Assembly: GCF_964656455.1 (NCBI RefSeq)
Contig: NC_135717.1
Span: forward strand, 11,685,033 to 11,749,032
Source of the DNA: Halichoerus grypus
Lineage: Eukaryota > Chordata > Mammalia > Carnivora > Phocidae
DNA length: 64,000 bases
Direction: 5' to 3'
Part shown: piece after piece, positions 11,423-21,844 of the stretch
How the letters are laid out: each line of letters begins with the position of its first letter
How positions within the stretch are numbered: position 1 is the stretch's first letter
Made by a program: the position numbers and the translations under genes
The notes under the pieces: generated by a model
Seen by the model: only the letters and a program-made list of their open reading frames with translations
Told to the model about the DNA's origin: nothing
Database searches by the model: none

Positions 11423-12939
11423 AACGCAGAGTAAAAATCGACTGGTATTTAGAGTCGCTACTTGTTAGTTTGGACGTTAAGTCATTTTTTAGAAATTAAA
11501 AATCTTTTTTCTTTTACCTCTTGGGTCAGGTACAAATAAGGGTGGAGGGGAAAATAGGCTGACCAATTCCCAACATTGTTCTCACAAAAGTACTGACATA
11601 TTACATTTTCTGTTTGTCAGCCCCAGGGCCATGAGGCGGCTTGGAATAATCTACCCAAACAGCAGGAGAGGGAACGGGATGTTAATTTCCTTCAGCAAAC
11701 ATGGTTGACCAGCATCCTAAACCGAGGGTCCAGGACACAGTTAAGCCTCCTGCTCTCACTGAAGATGCTCCATCCAGCCTCGCTCATCACTGTTTCTAAG
11801 GGTCTTGGGGAGATGTTGCTGAGCTGTGTCGGGCCTCAGGTGAAGAGCACCTGGCATGTGGGGGAGGGGCATGCCAGGGTTTCGCCCTCATCCTCTTGGG
11901 TTTGGATGGACAGAGCTATCTTTTTCTTTATGTTCCAGCAGCAGAGGGAAGGGGAACAATGACGATGTCAGGAACCAAAGACACATTCTAATCACGGCTT
12001 CGCTCTCAGGTTGGGTCCTGAGTAGGACTACCATTAAAAAAAGAAAGAAAAGAAAGAAGCCAAGCTGTCAGGCTAGTGGCAGAAGATCTAAATAGGTAGA
12101 ACGTAGATATCTAAGCTAACCATAATCTGTTTTAGCTGGCTACAGAAAGAAGACATTATATGTACCCTTTAACCCAAATTACAGGTTCCTTAGAGTTACA
12201 GCAAATAAGCTTCAAACCTCAGCCTTCATACAAATTAGAAATTCTCACCTCCCTCTTGCCAGGAGTCCTGTTTAAACATCCCTGCCTCCTGTGAGCCCAC
12301 AATTATGCTCTCTTAGCAGCCCGTTCAGGAAAAAGCTCGGCAAAGCTACCCTTTCAAAGGGCGATCCCTTACAAGCCACAGAGGGACACAGCCTGGACTA
12401 AAGGATACTGTTAAATATGATTTTGATTTAGTGGCTCTGATTTTATCTTCTGTACTGTGCAAAGAAAAAAAAAAGGTGGTAATGTTTTATCAGCAGTTAC
12501 ATGGTAAGCATATTGTACACTTCAATTAGATTCCCTTTATCTAGCACATCCTGCCTTAAGTGAAATGATGCCTTGTGTTTCTTCCATCCCCAGGCAGGCA
12601 CATGCAGCCCCTGTTGAGCATTCCAAGATGCTTTATTAAACAGAAAATTAATATAATACTATTGTGTCAGCTGGCAACTTCTTGAGAGTTAAAGACTTTG
12701 CAGTATTTTATTGTCAGAACCAAACCCCAACTTCTGGGACTGGCAACCCAGAGACTTTACCATACATGCTTTGCCCAGGAGGAGACTGGAAAAGCCCCAA
12801 TGCAAAGCTTTGGCCACGGATTGCCGAAACAGCAAGATTATATGAATTGAGCTACAAACCCGGCTCTTTCCCAGGCAAGATAAAACTGGCCTTCATATGG
12901 TATATAAACTGATGAGATATAGGGGATTTGTGTAGATTC
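11423..12939. other. Repeat-poor sequence, no gene seen
   Basis: No transposon is recognised across about 1.5 kb, which is unusual for this window. Two AT-balanced blocks, 11520-11715 and 12400-12565, look like candidate conserved non-coding sequence. An 82-codon frame at 12664-12912 (plus) has no recognised domain. Only a cross-species alignment could show constraint. Confidence 0.35.
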
Positions 12940-13100
12940 TATCTATTTACTCAAGAAATGTTTAAATGAGCCCCTTCTATGCCAGGCATTGTAGGTCTGT
13001 CCCCAGGAGAGGGGAATGAGCTGCACTCTAGCCTTCAAGGAGCCTACTGTCTAGTAAGGAGAAAATCAGGCAACAAAGCATAATACCATAGGCATGTGGC
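12940..13100 (-). repeat. L2 LINE 3' fragment (antisense)
   Basis: TACTCAAGAAATGTTTAAATGAGCCCCTTCTATGCCAGGCATTGTAGG followed by CTAGCCTTCAAGGAGCCTACTGTCTAGTAAGGAG matches the antisense L2 end (consensus GCCAGGCACTGTTCTAGG ... CATGGAGCTTACATTCTAGTGGGG). Confidence 0.75.
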
Positions 13101-13124
13101 AGATGCTGTTGTCATTATCATGGC

Positions 13125-13620
13125 CTCAATATTCAATCCCTTCTCCCATTTTTCTTGCCGACAGGTGCCAATAACTGTGTTTGGCAGAGTGATGTGCCCA
13201 ACCGTATACCCATGTTATCAGCTTCCTTTGCAGCTAGCTAGGATTAGGCTAATAACTGAATTCTAGACAATTAAATATAAGCAGAAGCCCAGTGGGAGAT
13301 TGTGGGAGAGCTTTTCCTCTCTTGAATAAAGAGGACAGACATTGCCAGTGCTGCCCTTTTGCATTGAACATAGATGTGATGGCTGGTGCAGGGGCGGCCA
13401 TCTTGCAGCCATGAGGTGACAAGCATGGAAATGAGAGCTAACATGAAAAGAATGGCAAAGCACAAGGACAGAAAAGGCCTGGATTCCTGGTGACAAGACT
13501 GAGAAGCAGGGTCAATACCAATTATCACCAAAACCTGGATGTTCTGTTAAATAAGAAAAAAAGGACTTTTTTTCTTTAAGCCATTCTTCATCCAGTTTTC
13601 TGTTACTTGTATAGCCATAT
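13125..13620 (+). repeat. Old interspersed repeat, family not assigned
   Basis: Carries TTCCTTTGCAGCTAGCTAGG, GGCGGCCATCTTGCAGCCATGAGGTGAC (13393-13420) and TTTAAGCCATTCTTCATCCAGTTTTCTGTTACTTG. The copy at 23.41-23.67 kb shares the GCAGCCATCTTG...ATGAGG core, so they are one family. It has the look of an ancient LTR or LINE end. Confidence 0.5.
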
Positions 13621-13758
13621 ATATTCCCAGCAGATACTGCCATCAGAGCTAAAGATGTACATAGGTTACAGAGAAAAGCGTAACTACTTTTGGGGTGGGA
13701 AAGGTCAAGGGAGGTTGGACTTCTTCCTTGAGAGGATATACTTCTTCCATGGAATGAC

Positions 13759-13982
13759 TTTTTTTTTTTTTTTTAAGATTTGTTTACTTATTTGAGAGAG
13801 AGAGAGCATGCACGAGTGAGGGGAGGGGCAGAGGAAGAGAGAGAAAGAGAGAGAGAGAGAATCCCAAGAAGACTTCCCACTGAGCCTGGAGCTCAGTGGG
13901 GCTCGATCCCAGGACTCTGAGATCATGACCTGAGCCAAAACCAAGAGTCAGATGCTCAACCGACTGAAACACCCAGGTGCCC
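13759..13982 (-). mobile_element. SINEC, antisense, GA-expanded
   Basis: Poly-T, TAAGATTTGTTTACTTATTTGAG, a long (GA)n body, and the tRNA-like head ending CACCCAGGTGCCCC. The flanks ATGGAATGACTTT and ATGTAGAATGACATTT look like an imperfect TSD, so the copy is moderately old. Confidence 0.95.
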
Positions 13983-14033
13983 CATGTAGAATGACATTTT
14001 AGATCAAGTTTCAGTGGAAACACAGGAGTCCCC

Positions 14034-14063
14034 TGGGGCGGGGGGTGGAGGGGGAGGGAGGGG
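14034..14063 (+). other. G-quadruplex-type G-rich tract
   Basis: CTGGGGCGGGGGGTGGAGGGGGAGGGAGGGG contains at least five runs of three or more G separated by one to four bases, a strong G4 pattern on the plus strand. Confidence 0.75.
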
Positions 14064-14139
14064 TCCAAGCAGAAAAGCCCCACACTAGGTTGAGGGAGCA
14101 GCTGGTGACACAGGGTAGCATGGGTGTGGGGAAAGGGAA

Positions 14140-14290
14140 GGTGTGAGATGATGCTGTGTGAAGACAGGAACATAGGATGAGCAACTGGGGAGGTCAGATT
14201 ACGAAAGTAACAGAGGTTTCAAGCAGGTGAGTGATGTGATGAGTTAGAAAGACAATAAAGTGGAAAGTTGGTGGGTCCTGCTCCTGGGGT
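14140..14290 (-). repeat. L2-type fragment (antisense)
   Basis: GGTCAGATTACGAAAGTAACAGAGGTTTCAAGCAGGTGAGTGATGTGATGAG resembles the antisense L2 phrase GGGTTTTAAGCAGGGGAGTGACATGATCAG. Short and diverged. Confidence 0.45.
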
Positions 14291-14439
14291 CCCAGGGAAG
14301 CAACGCTTTAACATTTACCAAGGTCAAGATGACTCAGCAAGACCTCAAAGCATGGGCTCTCTTTCTGCCCAAACACACACTGTGGGTTGGCTTCGTTCAA
14401 GAAAATAACCAAAAAGGAGCATTCTGAACACACACACAC

Positions 14440-14755
14440 AAAAAGAAGAAGGAAGAAACCACCCTGGTTCCCATAAGATTAAAGTCAGACAGCCCTGCAT
14501 ATACTAGAAACTTCAGATAAGGTCTGCTACTTTCTGAAATGTCCTTTGTCTAATAATTTGTAACTTTTTATGTAAAAAAAAAAAAACAAAAAAAACACAT
14601 CTAGCTCTACACCAAATGTTCCTTCGCTGGAGCACTCCCTTCTTTGTGAAGACTCTATGTCCCAGGCAGCTGTCTTAACTTGGGCTCGAATAAAACTCTC
14701 TTCCTTTTTTTCAGAAATTCTAAAAGGGTTGTTCCTTTTGTGTCCACACAGATAA
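14440..14755 (+). repeat. Endogenous retrovirus LTR-like 3' part
   Basis: The segment has the layout of a retroviral LTR R-U5 end: GCTGTCTTAACTTGGGCTCGAATAAAACTC (polyadenylation signal), a T-rich run, then GGGTTGTTCCTTTTGTGTCCACACA. No internal retroviral sequence, tRNA primer site or second LTR is evident nearby, so a solo or fragmentary class I LTR is likely. An A-rich run at 14575-14597 interrupts it. The family is not assigned. Confidence 0.45.
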
Positions 14756-14889
14756 CTAGCTGTGATGGGAACATGCAGGAGAAAGGGGAAGGGTTGGGAA
14801 GGTGGCCATAGGATGATCCGTTTGGGTATAATTTTATAATGACCTGGAAGTAGACTCCGGAGCTAATGATTTTTATAGTATCTAGGGAT

Positions 14890-15045
14890 GAATAATATTC
14901 GCATTTCAAGCCTGGCGCATAGGCTACCTTACTTAATCTTTCTAGAGCCCACTAGGTGAGGTGTTATGTCCCCATTTTCGAGATGGGAAGACTGAGGGTA
15001 GGAAGCCTAACCGGTTGTCCAAGTTAGCACAATGACAGATAGGAG
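14890..15045 (-). repeat. MIR SINE fragment
   Basis: Antisense MIR: CCACTAGGTGAGGTGTTATGTCCCCATTTTCGAGATGGGAAGACTGAGG (consensus TCCCCATTTTACAGATGAGGAAACTGAGG), followed by CAATGACAGATAGGAGG. Confidence 0.75.
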
Positions 15046-15050
15046 GTGTG

Positions 15051-15071
15051 GTCTGTCTGTCTGTCTGTCTA
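15051..15071. repeat. (GTCT)n microsatellite
   Basis: Five or so GTCT tetranucleotide units at the end of the MIR fragment. Confidence 0.85.
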
Positions 15072-16014
15072 AGCCACGTCTGTCTGGCCCACCGCACTGC
15101 CTGACACCCCCCACCCCCCACACACACTCCTATGCATGAAGGGGCTGGATGTGGGGATCTGGTAGACTTTGCAGCCCTAGATGCTAACACCAGGAACCCA
15201 GAGACCGCAAACCTAGTGATCAGGAAAACGCTCTCCTAACCCTAAGAAACACCTAAAAGAACTACCCGAGCAGGTTGATCCTGCGGGTTTGGTACAGCTG
15301 TGCATGGGCCCTGCCAAAAACAGATCTGTCGAGAAACCCCTCCTGTAAGAATCCCTTCGATCTAGACACTTCGTGTTCAGCCTCACCAAGACAGATCGCC
15401 TCGAGACATTTTTTTTTAAATGCTGCTACTCCTCATAAACCCCTTTTTGAGTCATTTTCCCCAATTGCCAGGCCCTGTTTGAAGGGCCTTCCATGCATTC
15501 GCTCATTTAATCAATGACAACAACATCACACGGGAAAGCCCCCAAAGCAGGATTTGTATGTTTTGCGTGAAACCATGTAGAGACTGCCAGTGTGGAGGGG
15601 TATCCACCAGGGAGAAAGGAGAGAGTCTGTACCACCTGCTCCCTGCTATTTAAAACAGATGCAACAGGGGCTGAAATGTGTATTCCTTCGGGGCAGAGCC
15701 CCTGGAGACAAGAGCACAATGGCTGAAATGGGCCAAAGGGAGGCAGGTAGGAAAGGACATGTTATATGCCTGAGCCGGCGCTAGGTCCTTTGAAAGCCCA
15801 TACAAAATTGATTGCACATTAACAACCCCTGAGCTAATGCTATCAAGAGGGTTATTTAATGGCATTACCCGGGAAGAATCACGGCAGTTTTGTTCCTGCC
15901 CAGCGAGGAAATCCATTTTCACTTAGGACATCAACCAGGAAGTTCCACAGCCAGCCGAATGGAATAAAGCATGGATCCCATGGCCGCATCTGGAAAGAAC
16001 ACAGGTGATAATTC
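15072..16014. other. Repeat-poor sequence, no gene seen
   Basis: No transposon is recognised. The block 15790-15965 (around GAAAGCCCATACAAAATTG) is AT-balanced and repeat-free and could be conserved non-coding DNA. That is inference only. Confidence 0.35.
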
Positions 16015-16016
16015 TG

Positions 16017-16190
16017 ATTGCTAACATTTATCGGGTGCGCACGACATGCCAGGCGCGGCCCCGAGCGCTGTCTGCTCATTATCTTCTGTGATCCCTATGA
16101 GGGGGGCGGAAATGGCATCTTGATGCGGCAGACGAGAAGAGTGAGGCATAGAAGGAAGGGTTTCTGTAACGTGACCACGTTTAGCCAGGG
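16017..16190 (-). repeat. MIR SINE fragment
   Basis: Antisense MIR: CTAACATTTATCGGGTGCGCACGACATGCCAGGCGCGG, CTGTGATCCCTATGAGGGGGGCGG and ATGCGGCAGACGAGAAGAGTGAGGC follow the consensus in order. It keeps more CpG sites than most MIR copies. Confidence 0.78.
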
Positions 16191-16574
16191 GCTGAGCCTA
16201 CAAAATCCAAGATGCAGAGAGATCAGGTCAATTAGAAGGGATGCAGAGCTGATAAGCTGAAGGGTGCCTTCCCGGAGTGGCTCATCGGGGTCATAACCAA
16301 AACACCAGACAGCCAGTATCGTCCCGGCATCGGCCAGCAGGGCTGGATGCTGGCCGTGGGCCCCCACGGTGGGTGGGCGTCCAGTGGCTGAACGTCTGCC
16401 CCAGTGATGAGCAGGGAGCCAGCGGCAGTGCAAGTGTCTTGGAGGGAAGCCACGTTTCCCCAACACCAGCACAACAAAGATCTAATTCTCAAAACAAACT
16501 TTGAACCGGGGTTTAAATGAAGACTGAGCATCTTTACCTGGCTTTATTTTATTTCATGGTGCTCATTAATGCCT
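16191..16574. other. Unassigned, moderately GC-rich, no gene seen
   Basis: Some CpG sites at 16260-16420, but far too few for a CpG island. No exon or repeat is recognised. Confidence 0.4.
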
Positions 16575-16690
16575 GCACTCGGTAAGTGAGCATTTATTGA
16601 GTACCTGCTGTATACCAGGCACAGTTATAAGTGATAGAAGTCCTCCCCTCCCGCAGGGATGCCCGTGACAGCATGACTCCTTCCTGCGGC
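16575..16690 (-). repeat. L2/MIR-type 3' fragment (antisense)
   Basis: GTGAGCATTTATTGAGTACCTGCTGTATACCAGGCACAGTTATAAGTG is the antisense tail common to L2 and MIR. Confidence 0.65.
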
Positions 16691-16734
16691 ACCTGACTCA
16701 TGTTTACACTTACAGGGTTGCCTGTCCTCCTCCC

Positions 16735-16830
16735 ATGGCCTGAGGGGCAGGGTCTCTTGTCTCCTTGAATTTGAAATCTCCAGACCCTCGATCAGGACCT
16801 GGCATGGGGTAAGCTTTTGGTGGCAATTTG
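16735..16830 (+). repeat. L2-type 3' fragment
   Basis: TGAGGGGCAGGGTCTCTTGTCTCC followed by CAGGACCTGGCATGGGGTAAGC resembles the sense L2 tail (GAGGGCAGGGACTGTGTCT ... GTGCCTGGCACATAGTAGG). Confidence 0.5.
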
Positions 16831-18235
16831 CAGAACGGGGGGCTGGTGAGTGGAGACAGAATGGAAGTCTGGGACTTAAATGCAAGTTATTGGCTGTTGC
16901 AGTGAGCAATATAGACACACTCTAAAGGTGGGAGTCGGGTCAGGCATCTGCAGACCTCAGTGTTTAGAGGCAGGGGAAATGCAGCCAGTGATGTGAAAGA
17001 TGCACCAGAAACAGATGCTGACCGCAGCAGAACCATGTTAACCAAGCCTTCCCGGCGCTTTCATGCCCTTGGACAGAGATGCAATTTGCCAAGGGTCCAG
17101 GGTCACTGATGCCCATAAAGCAAGGAAGCCCGAGCCTCTAACCTGGAAAATGCTGGCTTCTCCTTCTGCCATATACCAGCTGAACCTCAGTGCCAGGGTC
17201 TTTGCAATGTGACTTCCTACAGCCTCACGTCACTGCACAAACAGAGATGGGTGGTGATGAGCCAGAATCCAGCTCATGCCTCATTCATGGGATTTCTCCA
17301 TTTCCAGTGACAAAAACAGGCACTTTTTTTTTTTTTCCTGGAAGCCTGAATCTGTGCTTTTCATGTATCTCTGTCCTCAAATAGCCTGGGGACAACTGGG
17401 CTTGTTTGTTAGATGAAGAAGAGACCAGAAAGAGGATCAAAGGAAAATCTCTGCTCGGTGGGAGGCTAGCCCCCCATGCCCATGACCGTGAGATGGCATC
17501 TGCAAGGGCTCCAGGCGCCCTACTTGGACAGAAGGCATGGTGGGACTGGCCATTAATTCCCAAGCCTCTCCTGCAGCCAAATTTAGCCCAACTCCTTGAT
17601 TTAATTACACTCTTGGGTACAATAGGAAGCTTGCATTCTCCTATACGCGATGAATATTAAGCTGTTAGACCTGTAATTTCCTCCGCCAGGCACACTCCCA
17701 TTTTTGCATATTGATGCCACATTTAGTTTGTTACTTTCTAATTTTCCATCCTTCTGGTCCTGTGCTCACCCCCTTCTCCCCACAGTAAGTTCTATCAGCA
17801 CACACATACACCCTGCCTCCCTTCTCTGTCCTCCAACTCCACCCAGATGGTGAGCAGCACTGTGTGAGTGACCTGAGCCCCCTTTCACACCTGCCACAGA
17901 GGTGGGAAGAGTTCTGGGCTCTGGTCTTTAACTGGAGGTGCCTGGACTAGAAGCGATCAGGAACAGAGCTGTAGGTAGGGCCCTGAGGAGTTTAGAGACC
18001 CGCACACACCCTCACGGACCTTAGAGCTAGCCTTCCTCTGGACATGCCTCCTCCCAGAAGGTGGTCAGTATCTTTAAAAATATTTGGGGGACTGCAATCT
18101 CTCTCTGGGGAGGAAACAGGAATAAAAGTGGGGGGGACAGGTTGGGGTGTCCTGCCAAACTCTGCCTGGCTCCCTGGCTCCCTCCCACATGTCCTCTCCT
18201 GGCAACTGTTCATGATTTTAGGACTTCCCTTGGTG
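16831..18235. other. Repeat-poor sequence, no gene seen
   Basis: No transposon is recognised. The block 17560-17725 contains GATTTAATTACACTC (homeodomain-like TTTAATTA) and TTTTTGCATATTGATG (octamer-like). It is a candidate conserved element, untested. A poly-T tract lies at 17324-17337. Confidence 0.35.
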
Positions 18236-18568
18236 TCTCGCTCAGTTTGGGCTGCTGTGACCGAGTACCACAGAGTGGGTGGCTTATAAATGACAGAGAT
18301 GTATTCCTCCCAGTTCTGGAGGCTGGGAAGTCCAAAATGAAGGCCCCAGTAAATTCGGTGTCTGGTCTATAAATGGCGGTCTTCTCAGCATGTCCTCACA
18401 TGGTACAGCGGAGGGGACAAGGGAGCTCTCTGGAGCCTCTTTTATATTCGTGGGGGCTCCACTCTCATGACCTAATCACCTCCCAAAGGCCCCACCCCTA
18501 AATTCCATCCCATTGGGCGTTAGGTCTCAATGCGTCAATTTGGTGGGATACACACTTCCAGTCTCTCG
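18236..18568 (-). mobile_element. MLT1/MST-type MaLR LTR
   Basis: Antisense ERVL-MaLR LTR: CAGTTTGGGCTGCTGTGACCGAGTACCACAGAGTGGGTGGCTTATAAA, CAGTTCTGGAGGCTGGGAAGTCC, CTTCTCAGCATGTCCTCACATGG, GACCTAATCACCTCCCAAAGGCCCC and TTTGGTGGGATACACA, all in the expected order. It is a solo LTR remnant with no coding part. Confidence 0.88.
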
Positions 18569-19448
18569 CACTTGGGTTTCAGCCTTCCTTAGTATCCTCC
18601 CTACCATTTCTCTGGAACCTGGTCTCAGAGGCAGCTCACTCCCACCTTGATCTCGGGCTCCCAAATCTGTGAATGTCTTCTGATCCCATGTGAACCTCCC
18701 TCCCCCCTTTACTTTCTATCTTGTTTTGATCAACTCTCCGATCTGTTCTCACTTGAGACCTTGGTGTAGCATCACCATGGGCTCTAGCTCCCCCTTCTCT
18801 CCCCAGGAACATCTCAAGGGGTCTGTGGGGCCAGGTACTGGGCTATGCTCTGCTTGGCTCTTGGACCCTGGTTGCAGGCTCATGCTCCAGCCAAGCCCAA
18901 GGTCCCTTGCTATCTGTGAGTAGCCTCTCCACCAAACCCAGGTGTGCAAGCATCTACCAATAGTCTCCCTTCACGTAGAACCATTTGGACACTTCTGACC
19001 TGCTTGGTCCTCAAAGAAATTCTCCGTTTGTTGGCCCTGTGGCCATTGATGAGTAGATGAACTTCCTGCCTACTCTCCTACATAACACATTGGAGAACAC
19101 TACCAAGGGCTCCCAACCCTTTGAGAAGGTGCTGACAGCACGCACATCGTTCCACGAACTGTATTTTTCATGCGTTCCGGTCATTCCTTGAGAGGGTTGG
19201 GGAGCAGAAGGGAAGCCAGCCCCAGGGATTCCAGAGTTCCAGAGAGGCCTGTTTTAGTACCTATCAAGACTTTCTGATACGTACCCTTACCGAGACTCGC
19301 TGACAGACAACTACTGTTTACATTTGCAAAGTTTAATGAAAAACCAAAATGGACATTTTAAGGTAGGCGCATGCCTCTAGATGAAAGATGGTCTTTGAAA
19401 GTCAGGTGACATGTAGATGGCTTAGCCTATTTAAATTATAACCTTCTT
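18569..19448. other. Unassigned sequence, no gene seen
   Basis: No repeat or exon is recognised between the MaLR LTR and the MIR. Confidence 0.4.
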
Positions 19449-19449
19449 T

Positions 19450-19655
19450 TGAGTGTCGTGTGCTAAATACATAGTGCGTTAACTCACTTCATCTTCACTA
19501 GACCCCTACAATGTAGTAGTATTTTAATTTCCCATTTCTCAGATGAGGCAGTCACAAATGGTGAATGATCCCACTGGTACTAAGTGGTGGGATGGAGATT
19601 CAGACTTGGATGTCTTTATTCCAAAGCCCATGCCCTTAACGACTACCCAGCAAAG
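19450..19655 (-). repeat. MIR SINE, near full length
   Basis: Antisense MIR: GTGCGTTAACTCACTTCATCTTCACTAGACCCCTACAATGTAGTAGTATT, CCCATTTCTCAGATGAGGCAG, AAGTGGTGGGATGGAGATTCAGACTTGGATG and CCAAAGCCCATGCCCTTAACGACTAC. This reaches the tRNA-derived head. Confidence 0.85.
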
Positions 19656-20374
19656 ACATCCAAGTGGGATCTGCTGACAGTGTCGATCCCCTGTCCATCC
19701 CCGTGACAGCACGTGGCAGGGCCAGCAGAGTTTAGAGCCTGTCTCAGTTTGAGAACAAAAAGATCTATTTTATTAGGCTTTCCAGATGGACCAAATTCAT
19801 AGGGTCAGTGGATAAGCCAGGGGTCCCTTATTCTTTCGGGGGACATCACACAAGCCTTCCTGTCAATCAGGAGTCATCCCATTCTGTCTCCTAGTGCACA
19901 GGCCCAAGGGAAGACATCCTTCCACCTGGGGCCATGTAGGGTGCCTAGAAAGGATCAGAAACTGGGATAATCTTAAAGCCAAAGTCACCCAGTTTGGCAG
20001 CCTGGATTTTCCAACTTCCCTGTAAGAAGAAATTTGTCAGCCAGCCAACAGAATTTTTGTTGCTGGACAGAGCAGTTCTGACGAGTTCTTGCTCACTGAT
20101 TTTTCTTTTCTAGGCTGGATGCAAATTACCGTCTATTATTAGAGTCTTTGCTTCGACAAACGAGGAATGATGGGTCAGGTGAAGGCTGGCTTTCCTTTGC
20201 ACGCTCATCCTGAGCACACTCCGGCCATCCTGATTAGACCGGCCAACGTGCTAGTCTGATGGGATTCTCTGGTGGTCCCCAGATCTCCTTAGCAACATGT
20301 TTGCAAAGGCTCTTGGAACAGACTGCGTCTGCAGCTAATTCCATCCATTATGTGTGGCTTTATACTGGTTCCAT
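19656..20374. other. Unassigned sequence, no gene seen
   Basis: No repeat or exon is recognised. Confidence 0.4.
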
Positions 20375-20570
20375 TTGGAAGAAGATCCTTCCCTCCAAGA
20401 GCCTCAAATATCTCCTCAATTATAAGATGGGGATAATTCTTTAGGATGATGCTATCAGCGGTGATGGTGATGATGATGGTCATAGTAGACCTGTATCTGA
20501 AGTTTGCTGTGCTGGTAATCAAGGTAAAGTACGTGAAAATGTAAACTGTAAAGTGCTAAACTGATGCAGT
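20375..20570 (+). repeat. MIR SINE fragment
   Basis: Sense MIR: GAGCCTCAAATATCTCCTCAATTATAAGATGGGGATAATTC, a short GATGATGGT-rich insert, then AAAATGTAAACTGTAAAGTGC. Confidence 0.65.
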
Positions 20571-20589
20571 CTTATCTAACAGACTATAG

Positions 20590-20790
20590 GATAGAAGAGA
20601 GCAAACACTGGACTGGGAGTTTGATTTTATGCCATTTGGAAGGCAGGGCACATCGCTTAACATTTCAAGGGACTCCCTCCCCCATCTGTGAAATGCAAGT
20701 CACGACTTTTGCCTTTCCTACTAACAGGGCAGTTATAGAACCCAAGTGAGCATTCTGGAAAGTCATTTGTAAACCGTAAAGTATCGGGCA
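20590..20790 (+). repeat. MIR SINE fragment, second tandem copy
   Basis: Sense MIR again: CCCTCCCCCATCTGTGAAATGC, CTAACAGGGCAGTTATAGAACCCAAGTGAG and GTAAACCGTAAAGTATC. Two MIR copies in the same orientation lie back to back. Confidence 0.65.
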
Positions 20791-20944
20791 GGCACACAGG
20801 ACAACTAAATTCATCAAGGGAAGTTTCCAACACGGAGAAATCATATGGCAAAATCCTTTTGTAAATAATCTCCTGCTCACATACGCTTCTGAAGTCCAGA
20901 ATATGCTTAGATTTCAGTTTTAAACCAGCTCCAATGAATTGGTC

Positions 20945-21015
20945 ACATGTCCATGCTGCGGAGAATTTTATTCAATGGCTATTTGTTGAGTGAATGAATG
21001 AATGAATGATGTCAG
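20945..21015 (-). repeat. L2-type tail with (TGAA)n
   Basis: TTTATTCAATGGCTATTTGTTGAGTGAATGAATGAATGAATGATG reads as an L2-like tail with an extended TGAA tetranucleotide. Assignment is weak. Confidence 0.4.
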
Positions 21016-21200
21016 GTATCGTGAAGAGATGGCTCGATTTTTATACCACCGACTCCATAGGATGTGTTTAAACTCCTCCGTATAATTACCTTCCTGAACT
21101 CTCACCAGGCAGCATAAATCGTTATTGGTACTACTGAGAGTATCTGAATTATTGAAAAAATTGCTCTTACTCCAAAGTTTTATTAAGAATTGTGACACGC

Positions 21201-21386
21201 GGGGCGCCTGGGTGGCTCAGTCGTTAAGCGTCTGCCTTCGTCTCGGGTCATGATCCCAGGGTCCTGGGATCAAGCCCCGCATCGGGCTCCCTGCTCCACG
21301 GGAAGCCTGCTTCTCCCTCTCCCACTCCCCCTGCTTGTGTTCTTCCCTCTCTCACTGTGTCTCTCTCTGTCAAATAAATAAAATCT

Positions 21387-21430
<44 letters not shown>

Positions 21431-21450
21431 AATAAAATAAAATAAAAATA
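21201..21450 (+). mobile_element. SINEC with expanded (AAAT)n tail
   Basis: Full-length sense copy, GGGGCGCCTGGGTGGCTCAGT, ending in AAATAAAATCTTT followed by about 70 bp of AAAT and AAAAT repeats. First of three consecutive SINECs. Confidence 0.97.
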
Positions 21451-21460
21451 AGTTTATCCT

Positions 21461-21660
21461 GGGATGCCTGGGTGGCTCAATCGGTAAGCGTCTGCCTTCG
21501 GCTCAGGTCATGATCCCCGGGTCCTGGGATCGAGCCCTGCATCGGGCTCCCTGCTCGGCGGGAAGCCTGCTTCTCCCTCTCCTATCCCCCCTGCTTGTGT
21601 TCCCTCTCTCGCTGTCTCCCTCTGTCAAATAAATAAATAAAATCTTAAAAAAAAAAAAAA
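21461..21660 (+). mobile_element. SINEC, second of the cluster
   Basis: Sense copy starting GGGATGCCTGGGTGGCTCAA and ending in a poly-A that runs directly into the next, inverted element. Confidence 0.97.
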
Positions 21661-21844
21661 AAAGATTTACTTATTTGAGAAGAGAGAGAACGGGAGGGAG
21701 GGGCAGAGGGAGAGAGAGAGTCTTAAGCAGACTCCGCGCTGAGCGAGGAGCCTGACGCAGAGCTCGATCTCACGACCCTGAGATCATGGTCTGAGCTGAA
21801 ACCAAGAGTCGGATGCTCAACAGACTGAACCACCCAGGTGCCCC
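21661..21844 (-). mobile_element. SINEC, third of the cluster, inverted
   Basis: Antisense copy: AGATTTACTTATTTGAGAAG, a GA-rich body, and the head ending CACCCAGGTGCCCC. Its own poly-T is missing where it meets the poly-A of the preceding copy, giving a tail-to-tail inverted pair with almost no spacer. Confidence 0.95.

Noticed and set aside
14440..14755. Possible complete endogenous retrovirus
   Set aside because: Only an LTR-like 3' part is visible. There is no primer-binding site, internal coding region or partner LTR.
16260..16420. Possible CpG island
   Set aside because: CpG sites are slightly more frequent than around it, but too few and too short a stretch for an island.
21386..21450. 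Possible repeat array of CRISPR type
   Set aside because: The regular AAAT units are the expanded tail of a SINE. There are no spacers, and the genome is mammalian.
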